This document shows positions 12,001 to 20,409 of a DNA stretch of 64,000 nt, piece by piece. The number at the start of each line of letters is the position of its first letter. Positions within the stretch are counted from its first letter, which is position 1. The notes beneath the pieces were generated by a model, which was given only the letters and a program-made list of their open reading frames with translations, was not told the origin of the DNA and made no database searches. This stretch comes from Omphiscola glabra (Eukaryota > Mollusca > Gastropoda > Lymnaeidae). The position numbers were made by a program, and so were the translations under genes. The stretch is from assembly GCA_964017045.1 (NCBI GenBank), contig OZ024802.1, positions 10,056,435-10,120,434 of the forward strand. The letters run 5' to 3'.

Positions 12001-13179
12001 AAAAAATAATTCACAAATATCTAATTTTCTATAACTTTAATTTCAAAAATTTGTCAACCAATTTTTTTTACACAAGAGTATATTAAAAAAACAATAAATC
12101 TTCAAAAATGTTTTCAAGTTTGATTATAAATTATTATTTTTTTGTGTTCATCTATGTTTAAGATTAATTTAGATACAAATTTAAGTAATTTACAGTTCGT
12201 TGGGGTATTATGGAAAGTTAAATTATTGTAATTTGAAAAACTAACTTTGATCTGTTATAAAACAAGGGGAAAATATAATAACTTTGATAACTTGCAAAAT
12301 TTGTTAAATATAATTTTAGGGACATTAGAATATTCATATCATTTTACACCTTAAAGTGAGTTCCCTTAAAACCTTTGTAATGTTTGTTTGGCTTTATTTG
12401 ATTTAAATGCTGGCCATCACAACAACTTAACTAATGTGTTTGTTTTTACCATGCACCAACAAAACCAGCAGTGCGGGAGGACTAGAACTGTTAGTCTAGA
12501 GGACCAGAACTGTTTGTCTAGAGGACCAGAACTGTTAGTCTAGAGGACCAGAACTGTTAGTCTAGAGGACCAGAACTGTTAGTCTAGATGACCTGAACTG
12601 TTAGTCTAGAGGACCAGAACTGTTAGTCTAGAGGACCAGAACTGTTAGTCTAGAGGACCAGAACTGTTAGTCTAGAGGACCAGAACTGTTAGTCTAGATG
12701 ACCTGAACTGTTAGTCTAGAGGACCAGAACTGTTAGTCTAGAGGACCAGAACTGTTAGTCTAGAGGACCAGAACTGTTAGTCTAGAGGACCAGAACTGTT
12801 AGTCTAGAGGACCAGAACTGTTAGTCTAGAGGACCAGAACTGTTAGTCTAGAGGACCAGAACTGTTAGTCTAGAGGACCAGAACTGTTAGTCTAACTCTC
12901 ATTTAATAGTGTGTATTATATAATGTACATTCCCTGTGTTCACAGCCGCAGCAACAACAACAACAGCAGCAACAGCAACAACAGCAGCAGCTCAGGCAAC
13001 AACAGCAACAGCTGATGATGCAACAACAGCAGATGAGGGGAGGCAACCCACAAGGCCAGCAAGGAGTGGTTATGGGACCTGGCGGCCAGCAGGGAATTCA
13101 GGGAGCCGGCATGGGCCAAATGGCCACCCAACCCGGGCAGAACTTTATGGATGACTTTAATTTGCAAGATATCATGTAA
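1..13179 (+). CDS. MED25: Mediator complex subunit 25, C-terminal part (5' end outside window)
   Basis: MED25 is the activator-contacting subunit of the RNA polymerase II Mediator. Four exons fit together: 1-90 (open at the left edge, phase 0), 2627-2786 (160 nt), 10493-10605 (113 nt) and 12946-13179 (ends in TAA). All junctions are GT-AG and the phases (0, 1, 0) agree, giving 198 aa of the C-terminus. Exon 2 has a short helix-like segment followed by Q-runs. Exon 3 encodes NPQLRHLLIN, matching the NPQLRSLLLN nuclear-receptor box (LxxLL) of human MED25. The last exon is Q-rich, then G/Q-rich, and ends in an acidic tail NFMDDFNLQDIM, like the MEDDILMDLI end of the human protein. The N-terminal vWA and ACID domains would lie upstream of the window. 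The identification rests on this tail and the LxxLL box, since low-complexity Q-tracts alone would not be diagnostic. Introns of 2.5, 7.7 and 2.3 kb are full of repeats. Confidence 0.86.
513..707. mobile_element. hAT-type MITE with 8-bp target duplication
   Basis: This is a 195-bp non-autonomous element with imperfect terminal inverted repeats (CAGGCCTGCAC at the left, GTGCAGGCCTG at the right). It is flanked by perfect 8-bp direct repeats CCTTATAT at 505-512 and 708-715. The ends and the 8-bp duplication are typical of hAT elements. It lies in MED25 intron 1. A palindrome GGCCCGCGGGCC starts 18 nt inside the left end, and a third GGCCC half-site lies at 549-553. Confidence 0.88.
1190..1258. 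repeat. Short tandem repeat, about 24 bp x 3
   Basis: Three diverged copies of a unit containing CAAAATACTATATGGG occur in MED25 intron 1. The rest of the intron between the hAT MITE and the 34-bp array shows no recognisable gene or element. Confidence 0.6.
1994..2236. repeat. 34-bp minisatellite, about 7 copies
   Basis: The tandem unit contains GATTAGTCTTAGATATGGG followed by an AT-rich run. Copies differ by single substitutions (TAGAT, TAGAC, TTGAT). It lies in MED25 intron 1, about 390 bp upstream of the exon that starts at 2627. Confidence 0.9.
3418..3672. repeat. 50-bp tandem repeat, 5 near-identical copies
   Basis: Five head-to-tail copies of a 50-bp unit (TAATTCTAAGCATCACAAGG...GATCCAGTGG) show no visible difference between copies, which suggests recent expansion. 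The array is in MED25 intron 2. The surrounding 2787-3417 and 3673-4310 is plain AT-rich intron sequence. Confidence 0.93.
4313..4652. repeat. 18-bp minisatellite, about 18 copies
   Basis: The unit is TTTGAAAAGAGTTCAGAC, with GAAAACAG as the main variant. Because 18 is divisible by 3, frames stay open on both strands (for example 4294-4644 plus and 4352-4654 minus). These are not genes. It lies in MED25 intron 2. Confidence 0.93.
6120..6306. mobile_element. hAT-type MITE inside the LINE remnant
   Basis: This 187-bp element has ends CAGGGCCGCCC and TCGGCCCTG. It is flanked by a perfect 8-bp duplication CTTGTGGA at 6112-6119 and 6307-6314. It interrupts the LINE remnant, so it arrived later. 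Its subterminal sequence has a different inverted-repeat layout from the other hAT elements here. Confidence 0.85.
6624..6665. repeat. Poly-C/poly-T homopolymer tract
   Basis: About 20 C are followed by about 16 T. On the minus strand this reads as an A-run followed by a G-run just downstream of the 6683-6946 reading frame. Similar G or C homopolymers occur at about 8718-8737, 10891-10908, 17727-17745, 34737-34754 and 48414-48443. Confidence 0.85.
6683..6946 (-). other. Unidentified 87-aa reading frame followed by an A-run
   Basis: This frame encodes 87 aa of normal, non-repetitive composition with no internal stop, ending in TAG at 6683. It contains EEALRIAAFTDQVFACFTKE and ends RAGYDALI. 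Upstream, after a one-base shift near 6940, an open stretch continues (QNETMLPIKRLMGKADE), so a frameshift may separate two parts of one sequence. An A-rich then G-rich tract follows the stop after about 20 nt. It lies between the RT and RNase H parts of the LINE remnant but does not look like RT. It may be a processed fragment of a host gene or a foreign piece of transposon. I do not recognise it. Confidence 0.3.
7083..7151. repeat. 19-bp tandem repeat, about 3.5 copies
   Basis: The unit is CAGATGTGGCTGTGATT with slight variants. It lies inside the decayed LINE. Confidence 0.75.
8838..9167. mobile_element. hAT-type element with 8-bp target duplication
   Basis: This 330-bp element has ends CAGGGGCCGGGAACC and GGTTCCCAACCCCTG. 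It is flanked by a perfect 8-bp duplication ATCTAGAG (8830-8837 and 9168-9175). The internal sequence is non-coding. Reading inward from the right end, GGCTC-GC-GAGCC starts at 9149, and a third GGCTC half-site follows at 9131-9127. It lies in MED25 intron 2. The rest of the intron (9176-10492) is AT-rich with no recognised feature. Confidence 0.9.
10970..11700. mobile_element. GC-rich island in MED25 intron 3, probable transposable element of unknown family
   Basis: About 730 bp stand out from the AT-rich intron by high GC, several CpGs, and motifs such as CCGGCCAGG and GGGTAACG. No long frame or clear terminal repeats were seen. It starts abruptly after an AT-rich segment and ends near GGGGGGACAG. 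The composition suggests a SINE, LINE 5'-UTR or LTR fragment from a GC-rich element, but no family was recognised. A regulatory CpG-rich element is the alternative. The rest of the intron (11701-12470) is AT-rich and shows nothing. Confidence 0.45.
12472..12893. repeat. 22-bp minisatellite with 5-unit higher-order repeat, ending 52 bp before a MED25 exon
   Basis: About 19 copies of TAGAGGACCAGAACTGTTAGTC are present. A variant unit (GATGACCTGAACTG) occurs twice, 110 bp apart, which is exactly five units, so a five-unit block was duplicated. The array stops about 52 bp before the AG acceptor of the last MED25 exon (12946). Confidence 0.95.
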
Positions 13180-13843
13180 ACAATCCTTAGGCAGTGGAGA
13201 TTTGATAGCCAGTAAACATGTGGACAGTGTTAGGTAGTAAAGGTGTGATAGCCAGTTAATATGTGGACAGTGTTAGGCAGAAAGGTGTGATAGCCAAAAA
13301 TATGTGGGAAATGTTGATTCCTACTTGACCAAAGGTATGAGATGTTTAATTCATGTGAGATCTGAACTATTTTGTAACATATTTCAAACATTGTTATGTT
13401 AATGTGTTTATCATTGATGCACATAAGTCGCTGGTGATTTGTTTAGACAATGTGTCTTGCATGTTCCTATGATACTCATGGTATTGTTAGTTCTATGTTA
13501 AACCAGGCAATGCATTTCTCACTGTGACACTAGTGGGATATTGGAGATCTTGGCCTCTGGTTCTAATTCTGTTGACGGACCTCGTGCAACTTGGTATGAA
13601 CCAACAAACGGCACTAAAATTATAGGATTATTTTTAGCGTTGAAATTTTATTAATGAATTTTTGTTTGTGTTTTTTGGAAGACTTTTGTCTGCTGTGATG
13701 AAATTTTTAACCAGACGCTTGTTAGATTTACTGACCTGAAACTGTCATTGATTGTTCTTTTCTATCCATCAAATTTAAGGTCCAAATATTTGCACTGTTT
13801 TCTATCCATCTAATTTAATGTCCAAATATTTTCACTGTGACCC

Positions 13844-13849
13844 AATAAA
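13844..13849 (+). terminator. Candidate MED25 poly(A) signal
   Basis: AATAAA lies 665 bp after the MED25 stop and is followed by a T/G-rich stretch. It is the first canonical hexamer seen on this strand. A second one occurs at 16050-16055, beyond the minisatellites. Confidence 0.5.
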
Positions 13850-14297
13850 TTATTCTCTTACTTGTGAACACACAGGATGATTGGTTCTCAAACTGGGATC
13901 AACAAAAAACATCTTTTCTGCCCCCAAAGCTGGTAAAGGGTCACTGAAGATTCAGGCATGAATTTAACTCAGCCAAATAATGTATTTCATATAAGCCTGC
14001 CCTAGATAATGATGGACACAAGAATTGCAATATTTTCATAGAACAGGACCAGGCTTGAGGAAGCAAGAATAATAATTGTAAATATGTACATGCTTTTTCA
14101 AACTTTTTGTTTCATTTGTTAAACATTGACGTGATGTTTGCCATGACAAATGATGATAATTTTATGTAGGGATGGACTCTTGACCAGGACAAATTAAATG
14201 TGATGTCGCTATGAGACAACTGTTGGTTTTATTTGAAAATCTCATGTGGACATTATTCAATGCTTTTATAAATGTGTCTTTCACTGTCATCAAAGTT

Positions 14298-14783
14298 GTC
14301 ATTGGTAGTTATGCTACCATTGGTAGTTATGCTACCATTGGTAGTTATGCTACCATTGGTAGTTATGTTACCATTGGTAGTTATGTTACCATTGGTAGTT
14401 ATGCTACCATTGGTAGTTATGCTACCATTGGTAGTTATGTTACCATTGGTAGTTATGCTACCATTGGTAGTTATGTTACCATTGGTAGTTATGCTACCAT
14501 TGGTAGTTATGCTACCATTGGTAGTTATGCTACCATTGGTAGTTATGCTACCATTGGTAGTTATGTTACCATTGGTAGTTATGTTACCATTGGTAGTTAT
14601 GTTACCATTGGTAGTTATGTTACCATTGGTAGTTATGCTACCATTGGTAGTTATGTTACCATTGGTAGTTATGTTACCATTGGTAGTTATGTTACCATTG
14701 GTAGTTATGTTACCATTGGTAGTTATGTTACCATTGGTAGTTATGTTACCATTGGTAGTTATGTTACCATTGGTAGTTATGCT
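14298..14783. repeat. 18-bp minisatellite, 27 copies of two unit types
   Basis: The unit is ATTGGTAGTTATGCTACC. Almost all variation is one C/T site (GCTACC or GTTACC). Reading left to right with A for C and V for T gives AAAVVAAVAVAAAAV, then VVVAVVVVVVV and a final A. The unit is a multiple of three, so two overlapping long frames (14211-14840 and 14272-14955) run through it. These are artefacts. It lies downstream of, or in the 3' UTR of, MED25. Confidence 0.95.
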
Positions 14784-15344
14784 GACTTGTGTAACTTTTC
14801 TGGGTTTTTTTTGTTTTTTTTTTTATTCGTTTGTTTTTAATCAATGGAATTACAAAATACACAACTGTTGTAATATATGGAACAATATATTATTTTTAAC
14901 AGCGTTTCTTGATATATCCAACAACTGTGTGCCCATGGTTTCCTCCATGAATTAATTCTAAACCAGTTTTGTATATACTTAATAGAATAATTTATATTAA
15001 TGGAATCATTTAGATGAACATTATGAACATTTCATCATGATGTCCACCCCATTATAAGGAAGCTACCCCCAGCATTCCAGGGGTAGCCAGGTGTCCGCCA
15101 ATAATGGGGAATATTCCTGATTCCATAGCTCCTGGGTGGGGGCCTTGGGGTTGAGGGGAGTGTGGGTTGCAAACTGAGATATTCGGAGGGCCTGCACAGA
15201 GCTAAGGCTCTGGCTGTCAATCTGATTCTTTTTGTTGATTAGATTCTATCACTTGGATGATAAGTTTAAAGTCATTCCTTTCCAGGGATATGAACCCTGT
15301 CTAACAGTTAAATTTGATTCAACCATCTAATGCTTGAGTGGCTC

Positions 15345-15520
15345 ATTAGAATGGTTCACAGTATGGATTATGTTGTATGAATGGTTCACAGTATGTTTCA
15401 TGTTGTATGAATGGTTCACAGTATGTTTCATGTTGTATGAATGGTCCACTGTATGGATTATGTTGTATGAATGGCTCACAGTATGGATTATGTTATATAA
15501 CTGGTTCTTAGCATGAGTTA
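15345..15520. repeat. 30-bp tandem repeat, about 6 copies
   Basis: The unit contains GAATGGTTCACAGTATG followed by TTATGTTGTAT, with GGATTA and TTTCAT variants. The preceding 14956-15344 has no recognised gene. A moderately GC-rich patch at 15035-15200 is unexplained. Confidence 0.9.
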
Positions 15521-15609
15521 CCAAATGTTTGTAACTGGAGACACATTCCAGGCTCTCAAATGCTAAAGAAGGTTACTTTGACTTGTATTTTTTTTTTAAA
15601 TTATTTTAA

Positions 15610-15783
15610 TGAGTTTACCATGAAATGTTTCACAGTGAACACTTGTGTATCACAATAAGTTGTTTAATGAGTTTACCATGAAATGTTTCACAGTGAACAC
15701 TTGTGTATCACAATAAGTTGTTTAATGAGTTTACCATGAAATGTTTCACAGTGAACACTTGTGTATCACAATAAGTTGTTTAA
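15610..15783. repeat. 58-bp tandem repeat, 3 identical copies
   Basis: Three head-to-tail copies start at 15610, 15668 and 15726, with no visible differences. The unit begins TGAGTTTACCATGAAATG. A smaller duplication (TGTATATGTTTTCTTTAACA) follows at about 15898-15976. Confidence 0.93.
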
Positions 15784-16507
15784 TGAGTGTTCTGATATTA
15801 TTATATTACGTCATCTAATGTTAAATTCACATTACAATGTAAAAAAAAAAAAAGAGAGAATTTTGTTGATGTCTCATGCTTGTTTCACAATATTGTATGG
15901 TGTATATGTTTTCTTTAACAAATACATAATGTTTTGTGTATATGTTTTCTTTAACATAATGTTTTGTGTATATGTTTATATTCCACGATTCACTCTGTGG
16001 AGATGGTTGCTAAGAATTCAAGTTTTGCATTAACTTAAAAAGTTGTTGAAATAAACTTGCTATTGCACTTGATTTGTTTATAAGAGAGTTTTTGAATCTT
16101 GGGCCCATCTGAATGAAACACTTGAGATAATTCTTGTGTACATGTCAATTTATCATTTAAATAAATTCTTAGGAATAATATCAGTTCATTCTGTACATTA
16201 ATACAATATACATCCTTAGAATATGTGTCAATACAAAGTTTTCAGAACTGTTCAGTAACAGTGAGTCACGTATCAATGAGTCATGTAACAATGGGTCATA
16301 CGTTTGTTTAGATATGATGAACCTCGTGCAACATAATTTTTTGTTTACTTAAGAGAAAATACTTGTGTGATATTACAACCTAGATAGATTAGATTAATAG
16401 GAGATCACATAACCTGGGATATAAATTTTATATGATATTACATACAAAATAACTTATTTCCTCCATGGAACTGTGATGGTTGATAAGATTTAAAAATATG
16501 GTTAACA

Positions 16508-16612
16508 TTTTACTCAAAATGTTACACTAGTCACATAGTTCATAGGTGGGTTGATTTAGTGCATTGAAAATGTTACACAAGTCATGTAGTTCATAAGTGG
16601 GTTGATTTAGTT
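16508..16612. repeat. About 55-bp duplication
   Basis: Two diverged copies of a segment starting AAAATGTTACAC and ending GTGGGTTGATTTAGT are present. The region 15984-16507 is AT-rich with no recognised feature. Confidence 0.7.
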
Positions 16613-16789
16613 TTAGCTTTCTAACAATGGTACAATATTTAAATGACTGTAAGTCAGTACAGGGTTGGCTTGTTTAAGTGTTACAAGGACATTGTGGCAG
16701 AAACTGTTGTGGAAATTAGAGATGACTTTACATTTCTTCAGTTGACAGCTAGTTCCAACTTTCTTTATATTTTTGTGCACAGATGTATT

Positions 16790-18682
16790 TTGTCTCATGA
16801 AATGTTCCTGCATCCAACTGATGAATTTTATTGTTTTCATAGCTCTCAGGGAGAGAATTTTCACTTGGAGTCATGGCTTTGTTAATCATTGCCTGGGCAA
16901 CTGTCCTTATAGGGACAGATAACCATGATAGGGGCAGATAACCATGTTGGAAATAAATAGCTGATTGTTTTTATTATAATAATTGAAATCGTTTCTTCAA
17001 GCCTCCATTCTTCAGACCTGTTTACTTTTACGATTTTGGCGTACAATGTACGATTTTTAGATGTTTTTTACGATTGTACGCCGAGACCCGCCGAAACGAC
17101 GATTTTCAGAGACCTGGTGAAATTATTTTTTTTTTCCCCATTAAACAAAAAGATAAATTTTGGTTTTGGAAGGTTTAGCCCTTTCTAAAAAAAAAGATCT
17201 GGCAGTGAATGGACCGAGAAAAACGATTGGTTGTAATTTTTTTAAAAGTTGAGACATCCTTCTATATAGTATGTACCCACTGATGGGGAGGTGGGGGACA
17301 CATGGGTATGGGGATTGGTAGGAGTGTCAAAGGTTATAAAAATGTCACCGCAACATATCGTATTGATCGTGATGGTCATATTGTTTTTTCACAGCGAACT
17401 AGCTATCTGAGTCAAGAGTAATATTTAGACTAGTCGCCCTAGCGACAACTTCACTCACCATCCCCTTTAACTGCTACCAAGCCTGTGACCTAGTTTTGTT
17501 ACATAATTATTTTGTTCGTTTGAAACGCGGCGATTGTGAAAAAAGAAAACTAGAGATGGTTTTTAAATAAAATACATTATCCAACTGTTCTGCACTGGAA
17601 CGTTGGATTTGGACATAAGTTATAAGATCTAGACAGCGGCATTTACAAATATTTTTAGAACTTGCAAAGCAGCTCTATCCCCACAACGATTTTTTAATAC
17701 AACAGTTTGGATTTCGAATCACAATTTCCCCCCCCCCCCCCCCCCCAATAAATGAGGGTGGGAGAAGGTTGGTTCCGCCGAGCGAAATAATGACGTCACA
17801 GCACGGATAGACGTGTTGGTGGACTAGAGTGTGTTGTGACTTATTGTCATGTTAAATATTACCTCTACAGTGATCTCTTTATGAAAACACAAAGCAATAG
17901 TATACGATAACTGCCAAACGTTGTGGTGATATTTTTATATCCTTAATAATGTGATGTTGTCAAGTTGTATTTTCACAAATGAACTCGCTAGCTATACTTT
18001 AGTAGTAGAGAAATTACAGTAATGTTTAGTCCACCGAATGTTCTGTGTTCAACGCGCGTGTGACGTAGGCCTATATTTCGTTGGGCTACGCCAGTGGTTC
18101 TAAAAATTTTCGTTTGCTGGCCCCTATTATGCCTTATTAGGTTTTCAACAGGCTCCCTGTGTGAAATTGTTACAAGTACACTTCGAAATAAGTTCTTTCT
18201 AAAGACGATTTTCGAGCCTGGGCTGACCGAATCACTTGGGGTTAAAACCCGTGTCACATTTTGTTTACTGTAACTGTAACAATAGTAACATCCTAATATA
18301 TATAAAATATAATGGATTTTGCTAATTTTTTATTATTGTTATTAAGGGGGGGGGGGGGAAGTACGCGTTGAACAAAGGGGAGGGGGGTTAAATAATTTGA
18401 CTTTTATGCGTACTGGTACGTGCAATAGATGGCCCCTCCTCCCGTTTGTTTACTTTGTATGACCTAATTTTATGACATAAATATCTGTTACGTTCCATTT
18501 TTTTACGCCAGCTTAACTCGATTCCACTGAACACTCTATACGAGTAGTTATCATAGACATAATGTAGGCTGTATTTTTATTTATTTACTATTAAGATACT
18601 GTATTGTACGATTTGAGACGGTATTGTACGCTTTTAGGAGTTGAAGGGTAAACAGGTCTGATTCTTTGCAGTGCGAAGCAAT
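16790..18682 (-). pseudogene. HTATIP2-like last-exon pseudogene, split by a DNA transposon
   Basis: On the minus strand, 16960-16790 closely matches the last exon of the HTATIP2 gene at 26770-27010. The peptide TVAQAMINKAMTPSENSLPE parallels TVAKAMINNVITPTESSLPE, and IHQL is shared further on. The copy is broken. A 19-bp tandem duplication near 16905-16945 shifts the frame, stop codons follow near 16975, and a transposon at 17013-18660 interrupts it. The missing start of the exon continues beyond the transposon at 18661-18682, including the CCAG acceptor at 18683-18686, and traces of the following intron may extend to about 18715. Retention of intron sequence means an unprocessed duplication, not a retrocopy. 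Exons 1-4 of this copy were not found. Confidence 0.85.
17013..18660. mobile_element. DNA transposon with 13-bp TIR and 6-bp target duplication
   Basis: This 1648-bp element is bounded by CAGACCTGTTTAC (17013-17025) and its exact reverse complement GTAAACAGGTCTG (18648-18660). It is flanked by ATTCTT at 17007-17012 and 18661-18666. The boundaries are confirmed independently, because the HTATIP2-like exon sequence on both sides joins when the element and one ATTCTT are removed. Subterminal GCGTACAAT and ACGATTTT motifs recur near both ends. It has no long frame, so it is non-autonomous. A 6-bp duplication excludes typical hAT (8 bp) and mariner (TA); IS3EU-like or Dada-like families are possible but not shown. 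The interior holds a C-run, a TGACGTCA site and a decayed hAT-like end near 18091. Confidence 0.85.
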
Positions 18683-18849
18683 CTGGAAACAGTTTAAAAA
18701 AATTTAAACAACCCAAACAACATAAACTGTATTTTACACCAATACATTTAAAAGACCAAATATAAACTAGGACCTAGGAGATTACTGGCATTCTTTATGG
18801 CTGCTTATAAAGAATAACGGGCCATGATGGCTGCTCATAAAAAATAACT

Positions 18850-19225
18850 TGCCATGACCGGTCCCAAGTCCGGGTGCTAAAGAAGGAGGGTTGGCTGGGG
18901 CTAGCTACCACATCTGTAAAAACAAATTGCTACAGAAACAAGACAAGAACAATTTTAGCCCTGAAATTCCATAAGAGGAGTTATGAAGCCTTGCGGTCAA
19001 AGCCAAGTTATACCGGAAGTGGAGGCTTAAAAGCCGAGGACCGTCCTTTCAAAGGATTAGGCTCGTGCAATGTTAGAACGCTGTACGAGTTAGGAAAAGC
19101 AGCACAAATGGCGCAGAAATAAGAACAAAAACTCACACTGCTTGGAATTTGTGAAACAAGCTGGACAGTTAACAATGGTCTACTGAGAAACACTAATATT
19201 ATTATGCCATGGTCATAAAGAGCCC
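18850..19225 (+). mobile_element. RTE-type LINE fragment, start of endonuclease
   Basis: Plus-strand translation gives LGSCNVRTLYELGKAAQMAQ and, after a stop, KLTLLGICETSW. This matches the start of RTE-clade endonuclease (NVRTLYEAGK...LTLLGISETRW). Stops interrupt it, and the following minisatellite replaces the rest. Confidence 0.78.
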
Positions 19226-19229
19226 TAAA

Positions 19230-20225
19230 TTCTAAATGCCCTCTCCACCTCATCCTCTCAGATTAATGCCCTCTCCACCTCAACCACTCAGATCAATGCT
19301 CTCTCCATCTCATCCACTCAGATCAATGCCCTCTCCACCTCATCCTCTCAAATTAATGCCCTCTCCATCTCATCCACTCAGATCAATGCTCTCTTCATCT
19401 CATCTCAGATTAATGCCCTCTCCATCTCATCGACTCAGATCAATGCCCTCTCCACCTCATCCTCTCAGATTAATGCCCTCTCCATCTCATCCACTCAGAT
19501 CAATGCCCTCTCCACCTCATCCTCTCAGATTAATGCCCTCTCCACCTCATCCTCTCAGATTAATGCCCTCTCCACCTCAACCACTCAGATCAATGCCCTC
19601 TCCATCTCATCCACTCAGATCAATGCCCTCTCCACCTCATCCTCTCAGATTAATGCCCTCTCCATCTCATCCACTCAGATCAATGCCCTCTCCATCTCAT
19701 CCTCTCAGATTAATGCCCTCTCCACCTCATCCTCTCAGATTAATGCCCTCTCCATCTCATCCACTCAGATCAATGCTCTCTCCATCTCATCCACTCAGAT
19801 CAATGCTCTCTCCATCTCATCCACTCAGATCAATGCCCTCTCCACCTCATCCTCTCAGATTAATGCCCTCTCCATCTCATCCACTCAGATCAATGCTCTC
19901 TCCATCTCATCCTCTCAGATTAATGCCCTCTCCATCTCATCCACTCAGATCAATGCCCTCTCCACCTCATCCTCTCAGATTAATGCCCTCTCCATCTCAT
20001 CCACTCAGATCAATGCCCTCTCCACCTCATCCACTCAGATCAATGCCCTCTCCACCTCATCCTCTCAGATCAATGCCCTCTCCACCTCATCCTCTCAGAT
20101 CAATGCCCTCTCCACCTCAACCACTCAGTTCAATGTCGACTCAACCTCATCTGCTCATTTCAATACCCTCTCCACCTCAGCCACTCTTCAGCTCAATGCT
20201 CTATCCACCTCGTCCACTCAGTTCT
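19230..20225. repeat. 30-bp minisatellite, about 33 copies
   Basis: The unit is close to CCCTCTCCACCTCATCCTCT followed by CAGATTAATG. Alternating variants (CACCTCATCCTC or CATCTCATCCACT, ATTAATG or ATCAATG) often give a 60-bp two-unit rhythm. A 359-aa frame (19236-20315) of PSPPHPLRLM-like repeats exists only because 30 is divisible by 3. Confidence 0.95.
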
Positions 20226-20409
20226 ATGTCCTCTCATGTATCCTCTACAAACATATCAATAAATAGTTTCACTTTGTTTGAATTTTTTTTTATTATTGAA
20301 CTGCTTGGTATTTAATGAACACATACAAAATAATTTTATCAACAAAGTACTTTAATTGTTTTGTTTTTAACCAATTCTGTTCACAGAAAAGAGCAATAAA
20401 ACAACACTT

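Noticed and set aside
12936..13154. 72-codon frame (ATTTTAATATT-type) and a Leu-rich minus-strand frame over the last MED25 exon
   Set aside because: They are other-frame and antisense readings of the polyglutamine exon. The correct frame joins the upstream exons in phase and ends in the MED25 tail.
14211..14955. Two overlapping long frames (209 and 227 codons) of IGSYAT and LPLVVM repeats
   Set aside because: They exist only because the 18-bp minisatellite is a multiple of three. There is no splice evidence, and other frames are equally open.
19236..20315. 359-codon frame of PSPPHPLRLM repeats
   Set aside because: It is a translation of the 30-bp minisatellite with no unique domain, and it is flanked by a LINE remnant and satellite.
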